The notes: a model not told the origin generated them from the sequence alone. 64,000 bases of DNA from Verrucomicrobiales bacterium (GCA_029233965.1 JARGOP010000005.1:1-64000); one strand, 5' to 3'. Numbered from the stretch's first letter, positions 11,157 to 21,979 are shown. A program made the numbers and translations.

Positions 11157-12290
11157 ATGAGCGCCGAAACCGTTTCTGAAATCCCTGTCGAAGCTGACGA
11201 CCCCATCAACACGCAAATCCTCGAGGTCTCGGAAGATCTTGTGAGTGGTTTTCAGCGCTTCCCTTTCCAACATATCGCCGAGAAGTCGGGCGTTGCCCTC
11301 GACGTCGTCCTCACCCGCATTCATGCGATGCAGGAGGCCGGTGTGATTCGCCGGACCCGGCAGACCCTTCTCGCCACCAAGCTTGCTCATGGTGCCCTCT
11401 GCGCCTGGAAGGTCGATACCGATAAGCTTGACGCGACCTTTGACTTCATGTTCAAGGAGGACCCATTCAGTGGTCACGTTGTCACGCGATCCACTGACCG
11501 TGAAATCTCCGGCAGTGACTACAAGCTCTGGACGACCCTGAAAGTCCCGCAGGGCGAGTCGCTTGAGGAACACGCCGAAGTGCTCCGGAAGCTTACCGGG
11601 GCTCATGAATTTGTTCTCATGCCCGCTCACGGCATCTTTGCCCTCGGCGTCGGCCACATGCGCCGTAAGTCGATGGAACCGGGCGCCCGCTACGACGCTC
11701 CTGTCGTGATGAACACGACGACGACGATCGAACTCACCCCGGACGAGTGGGAGGTGCTTCTTGCCATCAAAACTGAACTTACCCTCGACGAAATCAACGA
11801 GGATCCGTGGGGTCCCCGGGCCGACGCCATCGGAATGGAGCGGGAGAAGTTTTTCGAAATCGCGGAAAACCTTGACCGTAAGAAGGCTATCGGTCGTTTT
11901 TCCACTTTTCTTGAGCATGTAAAGCCAAGCGATACCGGGAAGCGCGTCACGAAATTTAATGCGCTCTTCCATTGGAAAGTTCCCGAAGGAATGCAGCAGC
12001 AGGCCGGTTCTGAAGTGGGTCGTCACCAGATCATGACTCATGCCTACTGGCGTGAGGGTGGCCCCCGGTTCGGCGGAGTGAACATCATGGGGGTGATTCA
12101 CGGCACCGATAAAGCCCGCGTCCTTGAGCACAAAGCGGCGATCGATGCTCATCTTGAAGAGGTGGGGATTCCAGTGGAATACACCAACGTCTTCTGGGGC
12201 GGCCGCAGTGAGATCAAACCTTCCGAAATTTCCCCGAAGGTTTACGCCGAGTTCCACGAGAAATGGAAAGATTCCGGACAGATCCTCTAA
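11157..12290 (+). CDS. tandem Lrp/AsnC-like protein, siroheme decarboxylase-like (AhbAB/NirDL-like)
   Basis: Two HTH-AsnC units; GHVVTRSTDREISGSDYKLWTTLKVP and MTHAYWREGGPRFGGVNIMGVIHG resemble the two Ahb/Nir substrate-binding segments. Confidence 0.6.
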   Translation: MSAETVSEIPVEADDPINTQILEVSEDLVSGFQRFPFQHIAEKSGVALDVVLTRIHAMQEAGVIRRTRQTLLATKLAHGALCAWKVDTDKLDATFDFMFKEDPFSGHVVTRSTDREISGSDYKLWTTLKVPQGESLEEHAEVLRKLTGAHEFVLMPAHGIFALGVGHMRRKSMEPGARYDAPVVMNTTTTIELTPDEWEVLLAIKTELTLDEINEDPWGPRADAIGMEREKFFEIAENLDRKKAIGRFSTFLEHVKPSDTGKRVTKFNALFHWKVPEGMQQQAGSEVGRHQIMTHAYWREGGPRFGGVNIMGVIHGTDKARVLEHKAAIDAHLEEVGIPVEYTNVFWGGRSEIKPSEISPKVYAEFHEKWKDSGQIL

Positions 12291-12312
12291 GTCCCCCCTT
12301 TTCCGGAAAGCC

Positions 12313-12591
12313 ATGAACGTAAGAGACGTCGCCCGCCTCGCCCGCATTCATCTCACCGATGATGAGGTCGAACTGTATCAGGATCAGGTCGGACAGATTC
12401 TGAAGTATGTTGAGCAACTGAAAACGATCAACGTCGAAGGCATCGAGCCGACCGCTCACGCCGGGGCCGTTTTCGACGTGATGAGGGAGGACAGGGCGTC
12501 TCTTGAGCATCGCCTCGGGCAGGAGAAAGCCATTGCGAATGCTCCCGCCACCGCGCACGGTCAGATCAAAATGCCGAAGGTGGTCGAGTAG
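12313..12591 (+). CDS. gatC: Asp/Glu-tRNA amidotransferase subunit C
   Basis: MNVRDVARLARIHLTDDEVELYQDQVGQILKYVEQL; ATG at 12313. Confidence 0.9.
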   Translation: MNVRDVARLARIHLTDDEVELYQDQVGQILKYVEQLKTINVEGIEPTAHAGAVFDVMREDRASLEHRLGQEKAIANAPATAHGQIKMPKVVE

Positions 12592-12628
12592 TCTCCTCCC
12601 CCCTTTTTCCTTTCCAACCTGAGCTTCT

Positions 12629-14056
12629 TTGCCTCCAGTGAACGCTGCTGACCTTTCCATCGCCCAACTGAAATCCGCCTATGCCGGCGGTGATCTTTCC
12701 CCCGAAGAAGCGATCCGTTCGATTGCTGCCGCCATCGATAAAACCGACGGCGACATCGGAGGGTATCTTTCCTACAATCTCGATCTCGCGCTCGCGGATG
12801 CCGCGAAAGCTGATTTGAGCCTGCCGCTGGGAGGGGTTCCGATTGCGATCAAGGATTTGATCAATGTCGAGGGGCATCCCTGCTCGTGTGCCTCCAAAAT
12901 GCTGGAAGGCACCTATGTGGCTCCCTACGATGCCACCGTGGTCCGCAAATTGCGCGCCGCCGGGGCGATTCCTTTCGGTCGCACGAACATGGATGAGTTT
13001 GCGATGGGCTCATCGAACGAGAACTCGGGGATCAAGCCGTGCCGCAATCCGCATGACCTCGATCGTATTCCCGGTGGTTCCTCCGGTGGTTCCGCTGCGG
13101 TCGTGGCGGCGAATACCGCGGTAGCCGCACTTGGAACTGACACCGGCGGCTCGATTCGTCAGCCGGCCGGCTTGTGCGGCGTCGTTGGTTTGAAGCCCAC
13201 CTACGGCCGGGTTTCCCGCTATGGGCTCGTTGCCTTTGCCTCATCGCTCGATCAGTGCGGCCCGATGACGAAGACGGTTGCGGACACGGCCCTGCTGCTC
13301 CAGGCTATTGCCGGTAGTTGTGATCGCGATTCCACCTGCCTCGATGATGCCGTTCCGGATTACACGGCGGCACTCGGAGAGGATATCAAGGGTCTGAAGA
13401 TCGGCCTCCCGAAGGAGTATTTCGCCGAAGGTCTCGACCCGGCGGTGAAGGAGAAGGTCGAAGCGGCGATCAAGCAACTTGAAGACCTCGGAGCGATACC
13501 GGTTGAGGTTTCCCTGCCGAATACCGAGCACGCCGTCGCCACGTATTACATCATTGCGACGGCGGAAGCCTCCTCCAATCTCGCGAGGTTCGACGGGGTC
13601 CGCTATGGACACCGGGCCGACTCGGACGATCTCCTCGGGGTCTACGAAGATTCGCGTGAAGAAGGTCTCGGGGCCGAGGTGAAGCGCCGTATCATCCTCG
13701 GCACCTACGTCTTGAGTTCCGGCTACTATGACGCCTACTATCTCCGGGCGCAGAAAGTCAGAACCTTGATCCGTCAGGATTTCATCAAGGCCTTCGAAGA
13801 AGTGGATCTGATTGCCTCACCGGTGTCCCCCACCCCCGCCTTCAAGGTGGGGGAAAAGACGAGCGATCCGCTTTCCATGTATCTCGCGGACATCTACACG
13901 ATTTCCGCCAACCTCGCCGGAATCTGCGGGATCTCCGTTCCCTGTGGGACGGTCGATGTCGATGGCAAAGCCCTGCCGGTAGGACTTCAGCTTCTCGGGA
14001 AACCGCTCGGTGAAGTTGAGCTCCTCAAGGTGGCTCACGCCTACGAGACGGCGTGA
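12629..14056 (+). CDS. gatA: Asp/Glu-tRNA amidotransferase subunit A
   Basis: Amidase signature [14 protein letters not shown]...[15 protein letters not shown] start. Confidence 0.95.
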   Translation: MPPVNAADLSIAQLKSAYAGGDLSPEEAIRSIAAAIDKTDGDIGGYLSYNLDLALADAAKADLSLPLGGVPIAIKDLINVEGHPCSCASKMLEGTYVAPYDATVVRKLRAAGAIPFGRTNMDEFAMGSSNENSGIKPCRNPHDLDRIPGGSSGGSAAVVAANTAVAALGTDTGGSIRQPAGLCGVVGLKPTYGRVSRYGLVAFASSLDQCGPMTKTVADTALLLQAIAGSCDRDSTCLDDAVPDYTAALGEDIKGLKIGLPKEYFAEGLDPAVKEKVEAAIKQLEDLGAIPVEVSLPNTEHAVATYYIIATAEASSNLARFDGVRYGHRADSDDLLGVYEDSREEGLGAEVKRRIILGTYVLSSGYYDAYYLRAQKVRTLIRQDFIKAFEEVDLIASPVSPTPAFKVGEKTSDPLSMYLADIYTISANLAGICGISVPCGTVDVDGKALPVGLQLLGKPLGEVELLKVAHAYETA

Positions 14057-14173
14057 CCTCTTGTGGTCGTCTGCGGAGGGGCAGGTTCCACCGTGCCCTG
14101 TGGGAACGGCCTTCGTCGACGCAGCGCGTAATCCTGAACGTCAACCGTACGCCTGAGCAGACAATAGCCCCGA

Positions 14174-16492
14174 CTACGGCTGAATCACCGCGTAGTCTCC
14201 GACCTGAAGCTTGCCGAAGAGATAGCGGGCACTTTCGTACGGCAGACGGATACAGCCGTGTGAGGCCGGGTAATTGGGAACGTAGCCCTGGTGCAAGCCG
14301 AAGGCACTGTAGCTGAATCGCTGAAAATAAGGCATGCTCGATCCATAGATCGACGAAGTGTGGTGACGGTTGCGGTCGCTGATGACATATTCGCCGGTCG
14401 GGGTGCGGTATCCGGATTTTCCGGTTGAGCAGCGCGTCGAGTAGGTCGCCACGCCGTTCTCGTAAAGCGTGACCCGCTGAGCCGAGAGATCGACGACCAC
14501 CTTGCGCGGCTGAACTTCCGGCACTTTTCCGAGGAGCGCAATCTGCTGCATTTTCGCATCTTTGTACCAGGACCCGATAATCGCCGCCATGAGATACTTC
14601 GGCGTGTAAGCTCTGCCGTTGGCTCCCCCATCCATGAGAATCTGAGCGATTTCATGATTGCGATGCGCTGCCGCCATCATGATGGGGCGGATGCGACGAT
14701 CGACCTGGAGATGGTATCGGAAGGTCTTGCTCTCAAACATATCGCGGAACTCGGATCGGGCAGGACTCCGCTCATCGGCGTCGGGATCGGCACCGGCTTC
14801 GAGAAGGGCCTTCACGACATCGGCCATCTGGTGGGCAACCGCCCAGCCCAGCAAAGTGTGTCCATCACGGGCTTTCACGCCCTCAACAGTGGCTCCTGCC
14901 TCTACCAGCGCCCTGGCAATCGGGGCATTCCCTTCTCGAACCGCTTTGGAAAGCCAGGTTTCCTCGGAATCAAAGCGCGCATCGGGATCAGCGCCACCGG
15001 CGAGGAGAATCCGGGTCGCTTTGTAACGATGATTGGTGAGGCAGTAATTCAGGGGATCCTGTCCCGCTGGTCCGGGCTGACGCGGGTCAGCGCCGGCTTC
15101 CAGAATCAGTCGAATGAGGTCATCCTGCTCCGTGAGGAGGGCGGCCCAGAGATTGTCACCGATCTTCGCTCCGGCATCGAGCAGGGTTCTTACCGCACCG
15201 GTTGCCCCGTCCTGAACCGCGAGATCAAAGACCCGGGTCTCCGTGCCGGGAAAAAGCGACTCCGGATCCGCCCCGGCGTTGAGAAGCAGGCTCATGAGCG
15301 GATCATCGCGACGTTCATAAGACGCGGCGAGCAGCGCGGCCGCATCGAGTTTCGCGCCCGCGACAATGAGCTGGTTCACGGCGGCGATGTTCCCGAGTTC
15401 GATCGCGGCAAGCAGCGGTGGATCCGCTTTGTCCGTGGCAAAGGAAGGATCCGCTCCGTTCTCGATGAGGAGATCAATCAAATCGAGCGACTCCTGGCGG
15501 ATCGCCGATTTGAGAGGCGTCATCCCGTCGCTCGAGGAAACATTCGGATCGGCCTTGTGTTGCAGCAGCAGTGCGGCGGTTTCAGCATCACCGGCGGAGA
15601 CCACTTCGTGAAAGAGAGGCTCTGCGTTCACACTGTGAACATTGGGAGAAGCCCCTTTCTTGAGGAGCACCGTTTGCATACGGCGGTTCCCGCTCTCAAT
15701 AGCGTAACTCAAGGCTGACATGTCGCGTCCGGCGGTCTCTCCGACAGTGGCGTTGACGTCCGCGTCGTTCGCAATGAGGAGGTCGAAGAGTTGGTCGTCC
15801 TCCCCCTTCACCGCTTCGATGAGCAGCGGTTTGCCGGAGAGGCCCCGTGCATTCGGCGTGGCGCCCCCTTTGAGGAGACGCTCCATGACTTTGAAGTCCC
15901 GGTTGGAAGCGGCCACAGAAAGAGCGCCGACAGGTTCGGCGCTTCGATATTCCACGCTTGCCCCGTTGGCTAGAAGGTAATCGATCATCTCCTCATCCCC
16001 TTTTCTCACGGCATAGCTCAGAAAAGGCAGCCCTGCCTCTTTATCGACATCCGGACTGGCCCCGGCGGCGATGAGGCGATCCGCGAGTTCGAAATCCCGG
16101 TCAAGAAGCGCAGCCGCCAACGGGGTGATTCTCTCCGTCGCCGTGAACTGATTGATGCTCTCTTTGACCGGGGCGCGGTTGATGAGGAAATTGATGGCCT
16201 GGAGATTTCTTCCCTGAACCGCGGCAAGAAGCGGGGTTCTTCCGCCGTCGTCGGAAAGGCCGAGTTCAAGCCCCGCCTGCTCCAATTTTTCCAGCAGCAC
16301 CACCTCACCCTTTCTGGCCGCCGCAATTGCACTCGCGGGAGTGAGTTCAATCTCGTTCTGAGCGAGGAACCGCTTCGCCTGGCGGGTCACTTCGTGCCGA
16401 AGGTAGTAATCGGTCACAATCGCCCCGGCGAGGAGCGAAAGCGTAAACAGAGCGAGAAGAGCTGTTCGGAAAAGAAAACCGGCTGGTTTCAT
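14174..16492 (-). CDS. membrane-anchored ankyrin-repeat protein with C-terminal L,D-transpeptidase (YkuD) domain
   Basis: N-terminal TM helix, many ~33-aa ankyrin repeats, C-terminal HQGYVPNYPASHGCIRLPYESARYLF. Confidence 0.85.
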   Translation of the reverse strand: MKPAGFLFRTALLALFTLSLLAGAIVTDYYLRHEVTRQAKRFLAQNEIELTPASAIAAARKGEVVLLEKLEQAGLELGLSDDGGRTPLLAAVQGRNLQAINFLINRAPVKESINQFTATERITPLAAALLDRDFELADRLIAAGASPDVDKEAGLPFLSYAVRKGDEEMIDYLLANGASVEYRSAEPVGALSVAASNRDFKVMERLLKGGATPNARGLSGKPLLIEAVKGEDDQLFDLLIANDADVNATVGETAGRDMSALSYAIESGNRRMQTVLLKKGASPNVHSVNAEPLFHEVVSAGDAETAALLLQHKADPNVSSSDGMTPLKSAIRQESLDLIDLLIENGADPSFATDKADPPLLAAIELGNIAAVNQLIVAGAKLDAAALLAASYERRDDPLMSLLLNAGADPESLFPGTETRVFDLAVQDGATGAVRTLLDAGAKIGDNLWAALLTEQDDLIRLILEAGADPRQPGPAGQDPLNYCLTNHRYKATRILLAGGADPDARFDSEETWLSKAVREGNAPIARALVEAGATVEGVKARDGHTLLGWAVAHQMADVVKALLEAGADPDADERSPARSEFRDMFESKTFRYHLQVDRRIRPIMMAAAHRNHEIAQILMDGGANGRAYTPKYLMAAIIGSWYKDAKMQQIALLGKVPEVQPRKVVVDLSAQRVTLYENGVATYSTRCSTGKSGYRTPTGEYVISDRNRHHTSSIYGSSMPYFQRFSYSAFGLHQGYVPNYPASHGCIRLPYESARYLFGKLQVGDYAVIQP

Positions 16493-16641
16493 GACAAATC
16501 AGGCTTCGGAAAGTGGATGGCTTTGGTTGGTCTGATTCATTTCGGTTTTATCGGAATGATACCACAGACGACTCATCACAAAAACCGAATCGTATCACGT
16601 CATCAGCTGATTGGATGCCAGGACGAAAAGTCCTTCTAACC

Positions 16642-17547
16642 TCACTCTTCAAGATCCAGTTCCGGCTTGAAGTCGGCCGCGTGATATGAACTCCGCACGA
16701 GCGGGCCGGAGGCCACGTGGCGAAAGCCCTTCTCCAACCCGATCTCTTTGTAGCGATCAAACAAGTCCGGATTGATGTATTCGACGACAGGCAAATGCTT
16801 CTCTGAAGGACGCAGATACTGCCCCATCGTCAGGACGGTCACGTCGTGATCACGAAGGTCGTCCATCGTTTTGAGGATCTCCTCCTCCTTCTCTCCGAGA
16901 CCCAGCATGATTCCGCTCTTCGTCGCGCAACGGTTCCCCATCTCCTTAGCCATCCGCTTCGCGGACTTGAGGACGGAGAGAGAGCGCCAGTATTCCGCTT
17001 TGGACCTCACCACCGGAGTGAGCCGCTCGACCGTCTCCATGTTGTGATTGAAGATTTCAGGGGTGGCTTCCATCACGACCCAGAGAGCATCGTCTTTGCC
17101 GATGAAATCAGGCACAAGAACTTCAATAACGGTGCCGGGATTGACCTCGCGTGTTTTGTAAATGGTATTCGCGAAATGGCAGGCTCCCCCGTCGGGCAGG
17201 TCATCCCGTGCCACCGCGGTGATGACGACATGATTGAGCTTCATTCGTTTGACCGCCTCCGCGACGCGGTCGGGCTCGTCTTCTTCCAGAGCCATGGGAC
17301 GACGGGTATCGACCGCGCAGAATCCGCAGGCACGGGTGCAGCGATCCCCTGCAATCATCATTGTCGCGGTTCCCTGTCCCCAGCATTCCCAGCGATTCGG
17401 ACACTGCGCCTCTTCGCACACCGTGACGAGATTGAGATCATCGATCAATCCCTTGGTATCCCAGAAGACAGGATTGTTGGGAAGTCGCACCCGAATCCAG
17501 GGCGGCTTCTTTTCTTGATGCAGGGTAGGATCGATTTTAACAGGCAT
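16642..17547 (-). CDS. lipA: lipoyl synthase
   Basis: CxxxxxC and CTRACGFCAVDT radical SAM cluster motifs; start MPVKIDP at 17547. Confidence 0.93.
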   Translation of the reverse strand: MPVKIDPTLHQEKKPPWIRVRLPNNPVFWDTKGLIDDLNLVTVCEEAQCPNRWECWGQGTATMMIAGDRCTRACGFCAVDTRRPMALEEDEPDRVAEAVKRMKLNHVVITAVARDDLPDGGACHFANTIYKTREVNPGTVIEVLVPDFIGKDDALWVVMEATPEIFNHNMETVERLTPVVRSKAEYWRSLSVLKSAKRMAKEMGNRCATKSGIMLGLGEKEEEILKTMDDLRDHDVTVLTMGQYLRPSEKHLPVVEYINPDLFDRYKEIGLEKGFRHVASGPLVRSSYHAADFKPELDLEE

Positions 17548-17593
17548 GAGATCTCTCGATTCGTTCGCGCAGACCGTTACGCCGAAAATCGGA

Positions 17594-18718
17594 TTATTTC
17601 TCTGGAAAAAGCGCGCGAATTGCGGTTTCCCGGGCCTCACAAATCCCCCGCTCCGTGATCAGTCCGCTCACGAGTCGTGAAGGAGTCACATCAAAGGCGT
17701 AGTTCGCGACGGGACTGCCCGGAGCGACAATCCAGACATCGGTTTCCTCATAGATCATTTCATCAGTCACGCCGCTGACCATGGCGACTTCTTCGCTTCC
17801 CCGTTTCTCGATCACGATATCCGCAACCCCGTCGCGGGTCTCCCAATCGATCGTTGAAGACGGCAGGGCCACGTAGAAAGGGACCCCGTTATCGCTGGCC
17901 GCGAGAGCTTTCAGGTAGGTTCCGATCTTATTGGCGACGTCGCCGGTGTGGGTCGTCCGGTCGGTTCCGGTGATGACGAGGTCCACCATGCCCCGCTGCA
18001 TGAGATGACCGCCGGTGTTGTCCGGAATGACGGTGTGCGGGACGCCGTGTTTGCCCAGTTCCCAGGCGGTGAGTCGCGCCCCCTGATTCCGCGGGCGGGT
18101 TTCATCGACCCACACATGAACGGGAATCCCCGCGTCATGGGCCGCGTAAATCGGCGAGGTGGCCGAGCCATGATCGACAAAGGCAAGCCAGCCGGCGTTG
18201 CAGTGGGTGAGGATCTGAACCGGTTCACGGCTCCCTTTCTTCTCAAATAAATCCCGGATCAACGGGAGCCCGTGGACGCCAATCTGTTTGCACCAGGCGG
18301 CGTCTTCGTCCGCAATGGTCTGCGCGAGTTCTCTCGCCGTGCAAACCTTTGCATCGGCGTCAGTTTCCCGCCGCACCGCCTCCATCTGCCGCTTCACGGC
18401 CCATTCGAGATTGACGGCAGTCGGGCGAGTCACGCAGAGTTCACGCCCTTTTTCGAGGAAGCGTTGATCAAAGTCGCCGGCGTTCCGTCCTTCATCCCGG
18501 CATTCTTCGGCGGCCAGATACATTCCGTGGGCGGCGACCGCGCCAATGCAGCCCGCCCCGCGGACGTACATTTCGAGGATCGCGTTGGCCGTCTCCGCCG
18601 TCGAGGTGAGCTGAACCGTCCTGAACGAGAACGGAAGCTTCCGCTGGTCGATGATCCCGACGCATCTCGTTTCAGGCTCAAGCCAGACTGTCCGGTAGGG
18701 TTTCCCGTCGACTAACAT
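17594..18718 (-). CDS. mtnA: S-methyl-5-thioribose-1-phosphate isomerase
   Basis: ILTHCNAGWLA, VWVDETRPRNQGARLTAWEL, GTDRTTHTGDVANKIGTY. Confidence 0.93.
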   Translation of the reverse strand: MLVDGKPYRTVWLEPETRCVGIIDQRKLPFSFRTVQLTSTAETANAILEMYVRGAGCIGAVAAHGMYLAAEECRDEGRNAGDFDQRFLEKGRELCVTRPTAVNLEWAVKRQMEAVRRETDADAKVCTARELAQTIADEDAAWCKQIGVHGLPLIRDLFEKKGSREPVQILTHCNAGWLAFVDHGSATSPIYAAHDAGIPVHVWVDETRPRNQGARLTAWELGKHGVPHTVIPDNTGGHLMQRGMVDLVITGTDRTTHTGDVANKIGTYLKALAASDNGVPFYVALPSSTIDWETRDGVADIVIEKRGSEEVAMVSGVTDEMIYEETDVWIVAPGSPVANYAFDVTPSRLVSGLITERGICEARETAIRALFPEK

Positions 18719-18727
18719 GACGATAGG

Positions 18728-19870
18728 CTACTCTGCACCAAGGCCGGAGCGCAAGGCCCCGATATACCAAACCCAGATTGCGGGACCGGCAAAAAGCCAG
18801 GTGAAGGCACCGAGCGCCAAATAGGGACCGAAAGGGAGAGGACGGGACCACTCCTCTTTGACGATAAATTTCTGCACAAGGCCGACAATCGCGCCCACAA
18901 TGGAGGCGGCGAAAAGGGTGAAAAAGGCGGACTCCCAGCCGAGGAAGGCTCCGATCATGGCGACGAACTTCACGTCACCGAATCCCATGGCCTCTCTGGG
19001 AACGACCGCGCTCGTGATTGTTCCCGAAACCTTTTTCACCGATTCCAGTTCGAGGCGCTTTCCATTCAATTCGAAGCCGTCACCAAGGACAACAAAGGAG
19101 TCGAAATCCTTCGCCTCATCATTGATGGAGAGGGATTTGATCTCCATGAGCAAACGGTCCCACTTTCGGAAGAAAACGTCCCCCCACTCATACTCGTGCT
19201 CGCCGAGTTTGATCATGATGGGAGCGTCTTCTCCGCCAGGCTGTGAAATCTCGAAGTCTGTCGGCTCCTCAAAGTCGTGTTTGATCTTTCCGAAAGCGAG
19301 CTTCCCCAGGAGGACGACGAGATACAGAAGTGCGAATCCGGCGGCGGCCCCTAAGACCGCCTGAAGGCCTCCTCTCCACCAGATTTCCTCACCGTGAAGG
19401 ACCGGGAAAGCAAGGCTCGCAAGGATCCCGACGACAGTTCCGCCGATCGTGATCCCGTCGGGAATGATGAAATGGTCGAAGTCGATGAACGTCGCTGAAA
19501 TCAGCAGCGAAGCGAGCACCCACAGGGCGACAACTCCACCCAATCCGACGCCCCCGACAGAGTTCTGCCAGATCGCGAGGAAACAGATTCCTGTAAGCAG
19601 CTCCACCATGAAGTAGCGGAACGCGATCGGCTCTTTGCACCACATGCACTTCCCGCGAAGCATGAGCCAGGTGATGAGGGGAAGATTGTAGAGGGCCGGG
19701 ATCTGCGTCTTGCAATTCGGGCAGAAAGACCGCTTCGGCTCATTCACACTGAGACCGTTCGGGACCCGGTAAATGACCACGTTGAGAAAGGATCCGATGC
19801 TGGCTCCGATCACGAATGCGAAAAACGGGAGCACGTAGAGGTAGACAAATTCGGGCTGTGAAAGGGCCAT
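18728..19870 (-). CDS. prepilin peptidase (A24 family) with inserted domain
   Basis: CPNC...CMWC zinc motif, FIDFDHFIIPDGIT, MGFGDVKFVAMIGAFLGW. Confidence 0.88.
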   Translation of the reverse strand: MALSQPEFVYLYVLPFFAFVIGASIGSFLNVVIYRVPNGLSVNEPKRSFCPNCKTQIPALYNLPLITWLMLRGKCMWCKEPIAFRYFMVELLTGICFLAIWQNSVGGVGLGGVVALWVLASLLISATFIDFDHFIIPDGITIGGTVVGILASLAFPVLHGEEIWWRGGLQAVLGAAAGFALLYLVVLLGKLAFGKIKHDFEEPTDFEISQPGGEDAPIMIKLGEHEYEWGDVFFRKWDRLLMEIKSLSINDEAKDFDSFVVLGDGFELNGKRLELESVKKVSGTITSAVVPREAMGFGDVKFVAMIGAFLGWESAFFTLFAASIVGAIVGLVQKFIVKEEWSRPLPFGPYLALGAFTWLFAGPAIWVWYIGALRSGLGAE

Positions 19871-19995
19871 AAGCGCTTCGATTATCGCTTAATAAACCCA
19901 AAAAGTCTAGTTTTTATAAGAATCGACCGACATCCTAGGGGGATGAATGACCTCGCGACTCCCTTGCGGAGAGCTGACGGGAAACGAAAAGAGGA

Positions 19996-20181
19996 TCAGT
20001 AGGCCAGTTCGCGAAAGGTACGATCCTGCCAGTTGTAGATGTTCTCCCGGGTCATGGAGCCGGATTGGGAAGCGCTGATTCCCTGAACTGCGGGATCTGC
20101 GTCCTGGTTCTTTGTCGTGCAGCTCGTCAACGCCGAACTGAGACCGACAAGGCAGAGAAGGAGGATCTGATAGGACTTCAT
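19996..20181 (-). CDS. small putative lipoprotein (61 aa)
   Basis: Signal peptide with lipobox-like LTSC. Confidence 0.5.
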   Translation of the reverse strand: MKSYQILLLCLVGLSSALTSCTTKNQDADPAVQGISASQSGSMTRENIYNWQDRTFRELAY

Positions 20182-20241
20182 AAGTGAAAAGGTTTTCTCA
20201 TCCTAATCACTGAATTCGGTTACGGTCGAGTGGAAAATGGA

Positions 20242-21780
20242 TCATTCAAGCGGCGCATCCGGTTCGCGATAGAACCATTCCGGAAAGCGGGCCGCTTCAC
20301 TTCCTCCTTTTTTCCGGTGGAGAAATTTCGTTCCCCGATCCGGAAGCAATGGCATTTCGCTGCCGCCGGTTTCCTCGATGAGTTGAAAAAGGCGCTCGTT
20401 CAGCTCGGCGACTTTATCGGCATAAGCAGGATCATTGATGAGATTGATCCGCTCTTCCGGATCCTTCTCAAGATCAAAGAGTTCGTCGACATCCCAGATT
20501 CCGTGATAGCGGATGTATTTGTAACGCTCCCCCAGCACTGCATGGGTCGTCGGGGTGTGCGGATAATTCCTCTCCCAGTAATACTCGTAGAGAAGGTAGT
20601 CCCGCCACTCGTCCGACGCTCCGGTGACGAGCGGCTTCATGCTGCGTCCATCCATGTGTTCCGGGATCTCCACTCCGGCGAAATCCAGCATCGTCGGGGC
20701 AACGTCAATATTCGCGACGACTTCAGTGAGCGTTTGCCCCCCTTTCACTTCCCTCGGATATCGCATCAACATGGGGATCCTGACCGAAGCATCGTAGGCG
20801 TTGCGCTTGTCGATGAGCCCCTTCTCCCCGAAGAGAAATCCATTGTCGCCCAGGTAAAGAATTACGGTGTTGTCCAACTCACCCCGCTCTTCGAGAAGCT
20901 TCAGGATCCGGTCCGTACTTTCATCGACCGCTTTGATCGTTTCGCAATAGCGTTTGTAGTAGGTGCTCAGATCCAGATTCGTGTAGTAGGCGAACACGGA
21001 ACCATGCCGACTGTTGTGTTGATTCTGAACCCACATCGGGACATCGCGGAACGCTTCCGGCATCTCTTTCCAGGTTTTCGGGGGATCAAAGCTTTCGTCT
21101 TCATAAACGTAGGCATGCCGGTTCGATGGCAGGAAGTCGGCATGAACCGCCTTGTGGGAAAGGTAGAGCATCCAGGGTTTGACCCCTGTCCTTTCGTTGA
21201 GCCACTCCCCGGCAAAGTCGCTGAGAACATCGGTGATGTAACCTTCCTGGGGAACTCTCGTTCCGTTGACGTTGAATCCATCACTATTCACCTGCGGGAC
21301 ATAGCGCCCTTTCACTTTCGCCTGCGAGGGATCGGCAAAATAAACGCCCTGCCCTTTGAAGGCGACCCAGTGATCGAACCCGGGCTGAGGATAATCAATT
21401 TCCCCTCCCATATGCCATTTTCCGATGAAGGCGGTTTCATAGCCGGCCTCCTGCAGAGAGGACGGGAAATACGCGAGCCCCTCTGGGATCGGGTTGTAAT
21501 TGTCGACGACACGATGGTTGTGCGCGTAGAGCCCGGTCAGGATCGAAGCCCGGCTCGGCGAGCAAAGGGACGTCGTCACGACTGCATTTTTGAAATAGAC
21601 GCCCTCTTCTGCGAGGCGGTCCAGAGCCGGGGTCTCAAGAAAGGGATGGCCGAGAAATCCCATCGCGTCATAACGATGGTCGTCTGTCAGGATGACGAGG
21701 ATGTTCGGCTTCTCCGCAGCGGTGGAGAGGGCGGGCAAAGAGATCAAGAAGAAGGCAAACAGGACTTTTATCGGCGGCAT
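20242..21780 (-). CDS. sulfatase (S1 family)
   Basis: NILVILTDDHRYDAMG and CSPSRASILTG. Confidence 0.92.
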   Translation of the reverse strand: MPPIKVLFAFFLISLPALSTAAEKPNILVILTDDHRYDAMGFLGHPFLETPALDRLAEEGVYFKNAVVTTSLCSPSRASILTGLYAHNHRVVDNYNPIPEGLAYFPSSLQEAGYETAFIGKWHMGGEIDYPQPGFDHWVAFKGQGVYFADPSQAKVKGRYVPQVNSDGFNVNGTRVPQEGYITDVLSDFAGEWLNERTGVKPWMLYLSHKAVHADFLPSNRHAYVYEDESFDPPKTWKEMPEAFRDVPMWVQNQHNSRHGSVFAYYTNLDLSTYYKRYCETIKAVDESTDRILKLLEERGELDNTVILYLGDNGFLFGEKGLIDKRNAYDASVRIPMLMRYPREVKGGQTLTEVVANIDVAPTMLDFAGVEIPEHMDGRSMKPLVTGASDEWRDYLLYEYYWERNYPHTPTTHAVLGERYKYIRYHGIWDVDELFDLEKDPEERINLINDPAYADKVAELNERLFQLIEETGGSEMPLLPDRGTKFLHRKKGGSEAARFPEWFYREPDAPLE

Positions 21781-21979
21781 GACGCGAAACTACGAAAGCG
21801 GACCGGCATGGTCAACGGAAAGGATATCCCCGGGTCCAGAGGTGGCGGGATGACCGGTAAGTCAGTTATCACCCCCTGGTTGTCGATTGCTCAACAGCGG
21901 GCCGGGAATCACGACCGGGAAAAAACTCGAAATTTTTATCGTGCTGATTGTCAATCAGTTAGAGCCATCTCGAAAAAAG

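Noticed and set aside
11142-12347. 401-aa minus-strand ORF over the siroheme-decarboxylase-like gene
   Set aside because: Antisense shadow; the plus-strand protein has recognisable family motifs and sits properly before gatC.
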